Below, piece after piece: positions 35,574-47,529 of a stretch of 64,000 nucleotides of DNA (its first letter is position 1; every line of letters begins with the position of its first letter). A program made the translations under genes and the position numbers. The stretch lies in contig JASSKH010000010.1 of assembly GCA_031763025.1 (NCBI GenBank), positions 11,363,427 to 11,427,426 of the forward strand. Reading direction: 5' to 3'. Under the pieces are notes generated by a model that saw only the letters and a list, made by a program, of their open reading frames with translations, made no database searches and had not been told where the DNA came from. Origin of the DNA: Macrocystis pyrifera (lineage: Eukaryota > Sar > Phaeophyceae > Laminariales > Laminariaceae).

Positions 35574-36454
35574 AGTCGACCTATACACGACACTCACTGT
35601 CTCTAAACGCACGTCACCAGAACGGAGTGCCGACCCCCCTTCTTTGCCTTCCCCTAGTGTGGCCGCATCGAGCTCAGGTCTCTCCATGGTTCGTCTCATC
35701 CCATCCCAACCTTCGATGGTGACTCCATCGTCTCGCGCCCAAGTTATCTCCAGCCCGGTATGTAGGATATCTGATATGTGATAATCACGAGCAATTTGCC
35801 GGTCGAGTCGTGGTTCGACACACTGACGGTTAACACTGACACTGCTGCAACGTCGCGATGTACATTAACACGCCAACCACAACCTCGAAGTGCCCTTCAG
35901 CTGCTGCTGCGGTTGGATTTCTTCCGTAGAGACATGAGGATGACGGCCTACATCTCATCAGTACATACATATACCTGGTCGTACTACACTAGCAGTCGTC
36001 CACACTGAACTCGCACGAGTTACGAGTACTCGATGCTGAGATTGTACTGCTGTTGTAGTTGAACATGCGGAAAGTTACGATTTTGAACAATCTTGCTACA
36101 TCTCGGACAACATCCACGTCTTGGTTGCAGTCATTCGCCGAAAAAATGGTTGGAGCACATTCAGCAGTAAGCTGGCTGTCACACCCAAGAAGAAACGGCG
36201 AACGGGAACCTCAAAGGGACGAGGGCGGTGGCCTGACGTCCAAGCCATGCTGCATCACCGCTTTCGAGGCCGACGTAGTTTTTTTTTCTATTTTCTCCGC
36301 TCACCTTGAACGATTTCCAAAAAATCTTCGTGCACGACGTCGCCTCCGTGGTGCTGGATAGTTCCTGACCCTTTGTGGGCTCTGCGGTGTCCTGCTGCGC
36401 TGTGTCCGGCACTATCTGTGTGCCGGAATCTGGGGTTTCGTAAAATACCAGAGG

Positions 36455-36560
36455 CGGTAATTTCTACAATTTTTTTACACGTACGTGGGGTCAAGCATTC
36501 CTTACCAAAAATCTTGAGTGAGTCCCCAATGATAGTCATTCTCATTGCACTCAAACAATG
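36455..36560 (-). repeat. Inverted copy of the 28915 repeat
   Basis: The minus strand starts CAATGAGAATGACTATCATT and continues GGGGACTCAC. After a divergent 27 bp comes CCCCACGTACGTGTAAAAA, with the same order and spacing as at 28915-29020. A short open frame (ATGACTATCATTGGGGACTC) is kept in both, but it diverges after the start. Confidence 0.6.
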
Positions 36561-36590
36561 GGAATGACTAGGACCTAGTCATTCCCATTG
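36556..36590. repeat. Perfect 17-bp-arm palindrome
   Basis: CAATGGGAATGACTAGG, a single A, then its exact inverse CCTAGTCATTCCCATTG. Both sides are flanked by CACTCAAA-type words (GCACTCAAA before, CACTCAAAC after). It directly abuts the end of the repeat at 36455-36560. Confidence 0.95.
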
Positions 36591-36979
36591 CACTCAAACT
36601 TGCAGAACAAAATTCAAAAATTGTGGCGGGTTTGGCACGTGCGATGGTGGCTTGTAAATTCGGGGTTGGTCCTGTTCTGTCCCCGATATTAAAATCTCAT
36701 CTTATTTTATCCGTGGACGTCTGCACTGCTTTTTATGTTCGCGATTCGCAGTACCTTGTGACTACCACGCTGCTGTCTGTACTATGCGCGTCATGAGATC
36801 ACGAACAGATATGGTAAGAGACCGTATTAGTTACGCATCCGAGCCACCGAAATGATCCGGGGTCAAATCAGTGTCGAGGCCCTGCTCGTAATTTTCACGG
36901 CAGCAAGTCGAAACCCTGGAATACAGAATCTGACATATGAGCTGCACAAAGGACACCACCAGCGGGACGGGCTGAGACG

Positions 36980-37233
36980 ATGCAGCACCAGAATAGACGT
37001 GATCTTCTCGGCAGCCTTGTTGTTGCATCAGTGGTTCTGGCTTCGGTGTGCAATGGGTTCGTAGTCCGTTGTACCCGTCTGCCGTCGAGGCTTGATCAGA
37101 TTTCTCTCTTCGACTCTGGTGCAGCTGCGGCAGCTGCTGCCGTACCGGCGGGGACAGCCGACAGCGCTCGACGGACGCGGCCTCGCCGGAAGGGATCGCT
37201 GCACGACCTGGCATGCCTCACCAAAATACCAAG
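36980..37233 (+). CDS. Exon 1 of the DUF1995 gene: plastid-targeting presequence
   Basis: From ATG 36980 the frame reads MQHQNRRDLLGSLVVASVVL and then ASVCNG|FVVR. This is a short basic N-region and a ~15-residue hydrophobic core. A Phe follows directly after the likely cleavage point, then an Ala/Arg/Ser-rich stretch. A signal peptide followed by Phe and a transit-like part is the known pattern for import into four-membrane plastids of stramenopiles. The frame stays open to AAATACCAAG|GTGGGC, a good 5' splice site leaving two bases (AG). Exon 2 at 42245 needs exactly one base to restore its frame, giving KIP-S-GKDPYAIL. The alternative is that exon 1 belongs to another gene and the DUF1995 gene starts nearer 42 kb. 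Confidence 0.55.
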
Positions 37234-40200
37234 GTGGGCTCAGTGGCGAAAATGATGGCTTTAGAGGCGCCCATGACAGACTGATGTATGTTACACATGT
37301 ATTTGTTCGATAAAACATGCGCAATCTCGTTTGACGCGAACAAGTGCCCGAGTCGCATCATGTGGATAAAAAAAAAAAAAAAAAAGTCGTATATACCAAG
37401 TGCTTCGAAAGTACGTACAACTGCTTTTAACTACGTACATACTTACACGTACCTGATGTACGTACCCGTTTTTTTTTTTTTTTTTTTTCATCATCACTTT
37501 TACTTTCCAGCCCACTCGTAGGAGGTTTTACCCTCGACGATCTTTTGGACAAGCCGTGGTCACAGGTGTCGTCCCTTCTCCCCCCGGTACGTGCCTTTAG
37601 TTTTTATCGCGCATAGGGTTCAGCATTCCCACTGCTCGTCGATTTTCATCGAATGTACAGCTAACTCACGCTCTCGCGCTTTCCGCTAATCAATTTTATG
37701 CGAGAAAAAGTCCCTATGAGCATGCACTCGGTGAGACTCGAACTCACGAAATTGATCTTGATAGGCTCGCGGACCACCTACCAAGCCACCGGGGACGCCG
37801 GATACGTGGTCCCTAGCAGCTTTCATGCTTTTGTACGTGTGAATACTTGTGCGCTCTCATACTGCTGTTGTACTGCTGTATTAATATTAATCGGTTGTAA
37901 TAAGACGCGACCTCAGCACCTGCAGTAGTCAAATCTGCGATTCCATCATGCTGGGCGAATACAGATTGTTTTGCTGAACCAACACGAACGAATATCTACT
38001 ACTGTACGTACGCGGTCGTATGTATCCGTGACGTTTCAAAAGGGTTCATGTGAAAAAAGAATACGTCAGCAGCAGCAGCAGTAGACGTGGTGGGGGCAAC
38101 AACAGCAGCAGCAGCAGCAAGACACAGGAGGCCAGGGTCGGCGCCGCTGTACGCTCGGCTTGACGGTCTAACCCTTGAACCCGTTCTACACGTACTCGAT
38201 TTCGTTGTGTGTCCCTTGGTTCCCCAACTCGAAATTCGTCACAATGTGAAGGCGACCAAGCTGCACCACCGGACATGTGTCCAACAGAGAGAGCTTCGCG
38301 TAGCAGGTGCCACCGCTACTACTTCTGTACGCACGAAATCTACGGCATAACTTCTCCAGTAGCACAGCAGCAGCTGTAGCATCAGCAGCGGCAGTAGCAG
38401 CAGGACACACGAGGCCAGGGTCAGCGTCACTGTACGCTCGGCTTGTCGATCTAACCCTTGAACCCTGTGTACGCGACCTCGATTTTGGTGCGTGTTTCCT
38501 GGTTCCCCAACTCGAAATTCGGCATAATGTGACAACGATAATATGTAGCCTGACATGTGTCCAACAGAGCAAGCTTCTTGTAGCCGGTGCCACCACTTCT
38601 ACTTCTGTACGACATCCACGGCAGATCTTCTCGTGCTTCTCGGTCCCCTAGTAGGAGGGTGGGCCTGACAATGCCACCTGCAGCATGTCTTAGGAATTCA
38701 GCACAAAAGATGCTGCGGACAGGCACACTCTGCCTACGAGTACAGTACGCGACAGAAGATAAGAATCTCCTAAATTGGCTGAGGCTCGCGTCTTATTTTC
38801 TGTCCAATTTCAGCAGAAATGCTCATATCCACATTTTTATTTCGCGAAAGGGTGCAAAACGCTAAATTCTTAAAAATCAAATGCTTATTTGCAAAGGCCT
38901 TCAAAATTCTTTTGTTTTGTTGCAAAGGCGTGCATACGACCATTTTTTCTTTAGCGGATGTTATTAAGATATACCAGGTATCATTTACATAATGTACCTG
39001 TTTTAAGTCATGGCCCCCACCACTCATAATTCACAACACCACAGCAGCAGTACTACTGTATGCATCAAATATATAATATCCATGTATAAACGCGGCTCGT
39101 CCGGACAGGAAGAATCGAAGCTCATGTCGCCCACCTTCAACGACTCCCTTGCGGTATGGTAATACTTGGTACTGTTGTATAGCCAGAAAAGAAACTCAAT
39201 CGACACGGTCTACGTTGCGCACGTTGAGCCTTATAACGCTCTCCCCCTGCTACTGACTGACAGTATTTTCCCGCCTGCTTCTGAACCTCCGAGCTGACTG
39301 TTCCGCCCGCTGTCTCCAACTGTACCCCCCGTCTACTCTGCGTCGTTTAACTCTAGCAAAACCCACGCACCCACCGCCGCGGTGTCGTCCGTGCTGTATG
39401 CAGCTAACGGTAGCTTCATGCTACGCACGCTATGGTCGGCTTCAAGATCCACACGGTAGTCGTACACATCTTTCGTCCGCTCTTGGCGAAATATTTTGAA
39501 CAATTTGCCAGAATATCGTGAAAAAAGAACATCAGGTCACTTGTGAGGTCGATTTTAGAGAGAAAAGGCAGCTTGGTTAGGAGCCTGATCTGGCCTTGGG
39601 GGGTGCCTTCCTATTCTTCTGGGCTGCGGTGGAATGTGGCGAATTCTTATCTGCCGATCCCTTGTAATTTCCCAAGTTCTAACTATTATTTCCTCCTTGA
39701 GTTCCGCACAAATGCTTAGCTGTAGATTCTTAATTTTTGCAAAATCTCAGCCTCAAGTTTTTAATTAACGCATTCTTATCATCTGTCGCGTACTGTACTC
39801 GTGGAGTTGGGTTTCTTGAGGTAGGACTAAAAAAGCCAAAACCTTTACGACAGGTGCCACCACTACTATATTGCTGTACGACATCCACAGTAGATATTAT
39901 CCTGCTTCTCCGTCCCCTCATCAGTGAGAGGGTGCGCCTGACAGTAATACCACCTGCAGCATGTTCCTAGGGACAAATCCTTAACGTTGCTGTGGACAGG
40001 CACATTCTGCATACGAGTAATCTCAGAGTTGGGTTTCGTTCGGGTATGACTCCAAAAACAAAAACCGTAATATATTTTCTGGTTCTGTTTTTTTCAAACC
40101 ATGGTGCCTAGACATATTGCCGCACCTAGCTCGACCAACTCTGAACGACTTACAACCACACCAGCACGAGAAGGTCTCGCTAGTGTGCGTGCGTGCACAG

Positions 40201-43200
40201 GGCCTACCGTGTGCGTTGAGCGCGGTAGACAAACGTGGACGAAAAAAATGCCGAATCAAACACACTGACGAACACACTTACAGAGAAACTAAAAGTAAGG
40301 CACACCTACTTCTCGTACACGATGCAGGCGCTTTTCTTCCTTGGAAAAAACAAGAGAAAAAAATGACAGCGCTTCGCACTCGTGCGCCTCGTTATTGCAA
40401 GATGTATATACGTACGAGCTTTGAGTTACCTCGTACCTGGTGCCGGTTATGGACCGACCATATAGATCCTACAGCACTTCTGTAGCAATGCGTGCACTGT
40501 AGGACGCACGACGAGTACACGAGTACCGGTGCTGTTGTTGTATCATACTTGGTATATATTAATTAAACTAAACTACTGTATTAATACGAGTAGGATAACA
40601 GGCCGGTATTACTTGCCCAACGGACAGCTCTTCGTGTCGAACAGCCCGCTGTTCGCGACGAACCATGTACGACAGTCCGAAGAATATACCATACACCGTG
40701 GTTTTTCACCATTACTCTTGGCGAGGGATACATAAATTTGTGTACTACTGCTGTACTGGTGTAATACGCAATACTCTGTCAAACATGCGTAGCTTTCAAG
40801 AATGAAAAGTCGGATTGACCACCTTGTACGAATGATGTAATAACCCTTAGTACGCGCGATCGAAGTATCATTAATATCACACACGGCTTGCAGAGACGAG
40901 TTTTCGACAAAATCCTCGATCTCACAGCTGCTGTTTTAACTTCACAAATATCCCCGGGTCCCCACGTGCCCTTGGTACCTCATACCAGTAGTGTCTGTGG
41001 TGTTTGTTATTACTATCCCCGAGGTACCGTACGTTACTCGCAAGGCCTACGGGTGTTGATGTAGCTGAACACAATAGAAAATCAGAGCGCGTCCAGGACA
41101 GGACACCGAATTCCCACGCGTCGGGCACATCACGATGCAGATCATCTAGATCATCCTAAATCATGTAGATGTGCATCATCTATAGATCGTTCTGAGGTGC
41201 TGTGTAGGATCTATATAGTACAGGTCGAACCCAGAAAACATGCCCTAGGGCATGCAGGTTATTTGGCCCCCACCCGGCAAAGCGAGCTAGAGCATACAGA
41301 TCAGGGATCTATTTATCTATATATCTATCTTCCCAGAAAGATCTAAATCATCAAGTGGGAGTCGATGAGCTATCTGACCGTGCAGTGTTTCAAACGAGTA
41401 TGCTGGCCCAGGGTGAGCTTTTTTTATAGGGAAAGGATGTGCGGTCTACTCTGTAGGGTATCCTCAGTATAGTGATAGTACGCTGTTTTCGTTCACCGCA
41501 CGCCTTTTATCGCACACGGCACCCCGCACGCACTACGTCTTGTGCCCCGTGAGCCAATGTTTTCTACTCGTTTCGACAGCACGGAACGCCTGTGTTGGTT
41601 GAAGCCTTAAAACGCCTTACCTTCCGCTTGCGCATGGGCTACTGTTAGTGACTTCGTATATGTACGCATGGTACAGCAGTGTGAGGGCAGACCGTCGACC
41701 CGTTTTTTTTTTTCCATGGGAACACGCGCAAACAGGCAACAAGATGAACGCGCCAAGAAAACTCTTCCCACATCTAAAAAGCCGCTGTCCCGTGATATTC
41801 AGTATAGCCATGTCCGTCATCACTCGGGTTCGCCCTTGTCAAGCTCAGCTTTCGCTCTGCGGAAGCTCGGAACTCAACGGCCGTTCATGTGTTTTTTTTT
41901 ATCAAGTATAATGTGCCGTTTGGAGATTCACCGCTTCGGATGGGTCTGAGCTCTGAGATTCGAGTTTTCTCGACGGTTGTACTTTCATGGCCGGACACTC
42001 GGTGCATCGAGGGCGTGCTGTCTCACAAGTGAAACCCTTACTCGGGACGCGGGTGGTTACTGGTGCTTAGGTGGGATTGAGTGGATAATCGGGGCGTTGA
42101 TCACCAGCCTTCCTTGGTTATTCTGAACCCGGGGCACGTCCGTCTGGGCGGCACATGAGACTGTCAGAAAGAAGACAAAGTAGCGTTACGCCCTCGCGCC
42201 CCCCCCGTTCCTGGTTCCGAATCGTCGCTCCTGACCAAACGCAGTGGCAAAGACCCGTACGCGATTCTAAAGAAGCAGACGGCAGAGGCGACTCAAGCCG
42301 CGATCGACGCTGGAGTGAAGCTGGTGAGACAGAAGCATCGCGGGCACAGCAGACACCTCTCGTCTCTCTCGCATGCATGGGGAAGGGTGCGCTGTTCTGG
42401 AGCACACGAGAGGGTGCCACCCGCTCCAATTGCTGTATAAGATGGGTTTCCGCTCGCTCACGTTACAATAGGCCGCTACTGAACGCGCCTAAGCAAGAGA
42501 GTCAGATGGTGTCAAACGGCGTGACGAGTTCGTCCTTCAAAGGCCCTCCCCTTAGGCGGCTCCTCTGTTGCCGGGGTAGTCTGGTTGCAGTCGTCTTTGC
42601 ACCAGGCTATATCTAGCTCGCTTGCGTGCGCGCAGGAGTGCTCAGTGTTGCCCTCGGGCTCAAAAGCTACTACTACTACTACTACTACTACGGGGGGACC
42701 ATAGTAAATAGGACCACAAATTGTTGGTAAAAATAAGTATATATATGGGGTTTTGCTGTACCGTAGGTCCTATTTACCCTGGTCCCCCGTAATACTACCA
42801 TTGCAGGGAGCACTATCATGCGACTGCCTAAGGCCGTTCCTCTGGCCGCCTGGCTCTTGCCTCCTGCAAGTGCCACCTATCTGTGCGCGGTGCTTGGTCG
42901 TCTACCCCTCACCTGCAGTCCACCACATGTAGTTTAATCGAAATGAAAGCTGTGTTATCACATGGGCCGGCCCGCGATGCGTGCTTGCAATCCGAGTTTT
43001 GTTTGCTTGGTTTCGTGTGCCCGCAGATCGAGCTGGAGTTCCCGCCCGTGAGGGGCAAGCTAGACATTTCCTTGGGGGAGGTAAGAATTCGTACAGGTAC
43101 AGGAGGCGTGCCGCTTTGGGCGTCTCACGTTTGAGCCAAAACGTGTGTCACCGACGGGGCGTAATTCTCCAACTACCCGATATACTTTTTTACCATGTTT

Positions 43201-46200
43201 TGCGTACTTCTCAGCGTTATTCGTTCCATACCTACGAGTAGCCCCATGGGATTGATTTTGTATCGGGCGCAGCTTGCAATAATTCACCAAGGTCGGCTGC
43301 TGGGTGCGGCGTAGAGCTGCTCAAGTGAGAGGCCTCAGGACGCGACACCCATACCGAAGCAAGCGCGTGTGTAGGCTGGCTGCCCCCATTGTGTTCGTCG
43401 CAGGCGTCGCTGGCCCCCTGCACCCCGCGTGCCGAATACATGTCAGGTGTTTGCCAAGTTTGACGGCCCCCATGCGTGTAGTGTGCTTCTCTTTGCGTGC
43501 AAGACACTGGCGGTCGCAGTTTCAGCCAACCCGAGGTTGGTTTTCACGGCTAGTTTTCGGATCACGCCGAGAAGTCCACCGTTCGTGGGGTTTTGCCGCT
43601 TTCCGCGGTCGGTTGCACTTAGAATTGTTTGGTTTTCAGAAGTTTTGTCACCTAGTTTGTACCTGTGTCCTGTGGAGTGCGCTGACCGCAAGGTACTGCC
43701 CCGAACAAGCGGGTATCGAAATAGACCTGCCATTCACGGAGGAGGGCTGCAGCAACCCCTTTTGAAGCTGCTGCGCCTTGTATTGCGGGGAACACTACTT
43801 GGATACGGTGGGAAAACGTTTGGAGCAGTAATAGTAAAAAGAGATACAATAGGTACAGTGAACGTGAAATGTGCTTAATCGCTCGTTTGAACACAAGCAG
43901 ACTCTGGACGCCAATCGAGCCTTCGCGCGGGAGCTGGCGCGGGGCTTCTCGGCGAGGATGGGGAAGGAGTTGTGGCTTGTCTTCCCCGACGATGCCGAGG
44001 TGAGGCAACAAGCACCGCCGGCCGACCTCATATATATATTGGTGGTGTATCGATGAGCGTTGCGCCTCCTCGAGGGAGACAAGACGGCTTGCACGTGCTT
44101 CACAGTAGGCCCTGCGCTCTGGCGACGAGTGGAGGCGCGTTTGAGATGCATGCGTACGTTCGGTACGTAGGTTAGACAAGGTGGCCGGTGGGGGAGGGGT
44201 TGCGGGCGACACGGCAGTCTTCTACACGTGAGTAAGAGCACAGGCAATATATTAAACTATTAATAGCGACATATGCACGCGTGTGGACCCCGTATCGGTT
44301 TGACTCTCTCTAGGGGGCACACGATATGTAACGTCTGGGACGACGTCGCGACGCGGAGGTGGAGCGAAACGGGCACCGGCGATCGCCCTTTTTTTAATGG
44401 CTGCGGACGCAATCGCACCCCCAAGCAGTAACCGGGTGTCGCGTGTCGGAGCGGCCAGACCCGTCAATTTAGGGAGAGCGGTGCTCAGAGATGTACGCCA
44501 TTGTCCCGCTCAGACAGGCACTGGTAGTCAATTTTCCTCTCGTGCTACTCATGTTCTGTTTTGTTTTCGTGTAGTCTTGCCATTCATAACTATGTCGCCA
44601 ATTTTATCTCGTCCCCCTCCCCCCAAAAGGCGGAGCTGGCCGCAAAAACCTACGGAGGCACCACTTTCAGGGTGGTGGGCATCCAGTCCGCCATGAAGAA
44701 CTTCAAGGAGGAAGACTGCCAACTGCAAATCATCATCAATCCAGGTGCGAGATGCCCTTCACGTCGACTACTCAGACAGCGCTGAGTGAGCAGGTTGTTG
44801 CGCGGGGGATCTATAGTAATCAGAACCCCCGATCGACCCCAAAACACGTGTATCCCCCTGTGGTTACAACCTGTTTTTCGTTGTCATCACTACTGTATAT
44901 CCCCCGTTAGTAGTAGGTTGTACATCCTACCCTTGACTTGACGGGTGCTGCGGAAAGGGCATGCTATATCGCGCGTTTGGTTTGGCCCAAATATTTCTGA
45001 CCGACCTGGCTCCTCGACCCATTACCGTTGCAATGGCATTGTCAAGTGCTTTATAACATCATTTCCGTGACGTACCTACCTACCTTTTAGATTCGAGATT
45101 GTTCCATCTGATTTCGCAACTCTTTTTTTTTTGCTTCTTTTTTCTTTTTTTCTTGCTTTTCCCCATTTTTTTTTTTTTTCGTTTTTTTGGGGGGGGTTGA
45201 GGTACACTTTACAGTAGAGGTCATCAAGTGAGTACAGAACCTCAGAAAAAATGGTGCTACCCGTACCGTAGCACACGTCAGTCCTCGCAGGTCCAGCCGA
45301 TACATCATCTACAGATAGATCATATTAATCGCATAGATCCTAACCTGCCGCTATGATATGTTTTGCAGTGTCTGTATATAAGGTGCAGAGCCCAACCTCC
45401 AGCTCAACGTAAAGTTGGATCGTACGGATCAGGAATTTAGCTACTCCGAGAGATGTATAGATCATGAGGTGGGGATCGGTGATCTGCTCGACGCGTGCAA
45501 CGAATGGATTCCCTCACTTTGCTCTTTTTTGTTGCTATTGTAGCTGTGAAAGAGATACACATATATTCCACGTGTGTCCCTCGGCCTAATGCTTCAGTAC
45601 TTGCACCCCCTTCGTTTCCATTGCGAAGTTGAAAACCCAATCTGTTTCTGCGATGTTATTTTATTTCTAGACGAACCGCCTCCGCGCCATTTCTACTCGC
45701 GGAGCCGAGATTCGGTTGGTTGCGGCCGTTCTACCTATAGAGTATCTCAGCATTCGTCCGTCTGGCGCTGCGACTTACCGTACTGCTTGCCGGTCATATG
45801 CGTGTCACGAGCGACACGTCCCTGTTCCCCGACCTACCTTTTCGTATGGTTATGTTTCCGTTGTTCCCCCAACTTGTTTCATGAAATACGTATTAGCTAT
45901 CATAATACATACACATGCCTTCGAAATCCTCCGGAAAACGGCAGGCTTCAACGTGGAGGAGTGGATAGTTTTGGAAAAGCTGGCTCGCCCCGATGTCCCG
46001 ATGGTTATGCTTAACGGTGGACTCGACAAGGTGTGAGAAGCACGAGTCACAGCTCTGGCACACATGTATGTGATGACCCTCGAGTTTCTGGCCTTGAGGA
46101 GGATAGGTAGGGTATGCTACTTTTGAGCACGACCGCCACCTTTCTGGTATTGCCCCGCTTCGAGTATATTGCACGAAAATGCTATATTTATAGTCCAACT

Positions 46201-47529
46201 GCCGAAGTCGGGGAGCAACAGCCTTCGAAGTCGTTGCGCTCACCGCGACGACCATACTTTTTCTCCTGGGAAGTTTGCCTTCCGCGTAGTGGCTGTACAC
46301 ATTCTACCAAGGATTCATCCGGGTTGGTATCTAAAGCGGTTGTTTTTGACGGGCAGGGTTCGACCATTCGGCCTGTGAAAGTATCCATACGTGCATGGTG
46401 TGTGCCGGTAGCACACCAGATCAGCGACAGGGGAGGCTCCATGCCCGCCGCCCCGCTTACCATTCACGCTGTTCTTCTAGTGGTGCGTGTGTCTTGGTGG
46501 CTACACACTCTAAGCTTGCCTGCTGGAAACGTTTTCCCACCGTGCATGCAAGTGCACTGCGTGTACACTTCCACGAGCTTTGTATATTGCAGTGTGGCAA
46601 AAGTCAAGACTTCTGCTTGGGGTGTCCACCGGGGACTCCTTCCGCCCTCCATGGATGCGCTGTGTAGATAACCATGTAGCAGCGTGGCGAGATTCAAAGC
46701 AAGCATTTTCTTCACACCGCATCGGAAACGCTTGCTGCCGATACGCCTACCGCCCGCCCCTTGCTTCAGCGATCCCGCCCTCTCTGTTCGTGTACCCGTA
46801 CCCACCCACTCTCCGTTCGTGTACCCGTACCCACCCACTGCGCCCAAGCTACGCGGAGGCTACTACCCGCGTATATTTTACCCGGGACTTTACAATGCGA
46901 AGGAGCGCTTCTTGAAGAATTTCGAGACGGTGTACTATCTCAAGGCTCTCCCCGGGGGCTGGATATTCCGGAAAGCACCAGAGGATTGGCAGGTGATTTT
47001 TTTCTCCGGTGTGCATGTTACGGCTCGTGCACAACATAACATAACGGGAAAAATACAGGATCTAGAAGATCTAGATGGCGATATCCAACGTGCGTAGCCT
47101 TGTCAGCATCAAGTTCAGGCGGCACGCTTGCCCTGCTTTGTGCTTTAGGCATACGCATTTCCATATTCATTTCAGCCGATATGCTATATTCGGAGCGAAC
47201 GAAGCCGGCGAACTTCAATCGCGCAGTGCAAACGCGAGCGTGTCGCCGCCCCCCGACCCCCTCCTCCGCTAAACACGCCTCCACCTACGATTTTCCCCCC
47301 AAACGTATAACCCGAACCAATGTCGTCTTGCGTGGAATATGTCGCCGTCTGCATTGGACCGAAGATCGTTTCGATAACCCAAGAAGAAAAAAGGGGCCTG
47401 AAAGCGGTGGCGTCACGGGTGCTTACCTCGACGGCTGACCGCCCCGAGTACAACAAGGCGATCAAGATCATCGAGGCAGCCGCTCGCGAGGCGCAGCGGG
47501 GTGCGCGAGGCGACGAAGACATGGAATAG
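36980..47529 (+). CDS. DUF1995 (LPA3-like) plastid protein, 8 exons
   Basis: Exons: 36980-37233, 42245-42323, 43027-43080, 43901-43999, 44630-44744, 45945-46030, 46849-46992 and 47365-47529. All introns are GT...AG and phases match throughout, giving about 331 residues. The core reads DPYAILKKQTAEATQAAIDA, IELEFPPVRGKLDISLGE, LDANRAFARELARGF, ELWLVFPDDAE, LQIIINPGFNVEEWI, VPMVMLNGGLDK, RGGYYPRIFYPGLYNAKERF, NFETVYYLKALPGGW and DRPEYNKAIKIIEAA, the order expected of DUF1995. In plants a family member (LPA3) helps assemble photosystem II; other members are uncharacterised. Exon 1 supplies the targeting sequence. Exons 2-7 are solid; exon 1 is joined on phase and context over a 5.0-kb intron; the acceptor of exon 8 is weak. 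Intron 1 carries a SINE and tandem duplications, intron 2 a MITE, and intron 5 a GATC-rich repeat. Confidence 0.75.
37469..37801 (-). mobile_element. tRNA-derived SINE in intron 1 of the DUF1995 gene
   Basis: A full-length minus copy with the head at 37801 (CGGCGTCCCCGG on the minus strand), the B-box region GAGTTCGAGTCTCACCGAGT near 37720-37745, the standard body and an ~20-nt A tail (T run 37469-37488). It is antisense to the host gene. Confidence 0.85.
38066..38640. repeat. ~285-bp tandem duplication in intron 1
   Basis: Two units with a period near 284 bp share CAGCAG runs, GAGGCCAGGGTC, CTAACCCTTGAACCC, GGTTCCCCAACTCGAAATTC, GACATGTGTCCAACAGAG and GGTGCCACC...CTACTTCTGTACG. A partial third copy of the right-hand part (from GGTGCCACCAC onward) recurs at about 39845-40020. 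The open frames on either strand here come from the repeat. Confidence 0.8.
42689..42792. mobile_element. ~104-bp MITE, copy M3, in intron 2 of the DUF1995 gene
   Basis: Both ends are clear: CGGGGGGACCATAGTAAATA on the left and, inverted, CGGGGGACCAGGGTAAATAG on the right. It is flanked by TA on each side. It follows a (TAC)n run at about 42667-42690. It lies between exons 42245-42323 and 43027-43080. Confidence 0.85.
46792..46848 (+). repeat. 28-bp tandem duplication at a splice acceptor
   Basis: GTTCGTGTACCCGTACCCAC followed by CCACTCTCC occurs twice in a row and ends in GCCCAAG, the 3' splice site of DUF1995 exon 7. It is the pyrimidine-rich tract of that intron. Confidence 0.75.

Noticed and set aside
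46114-46671. 185-codon + open frame
   Set aside because: Lies inside intron 6 of the DUF1995 gene and shows no domain.
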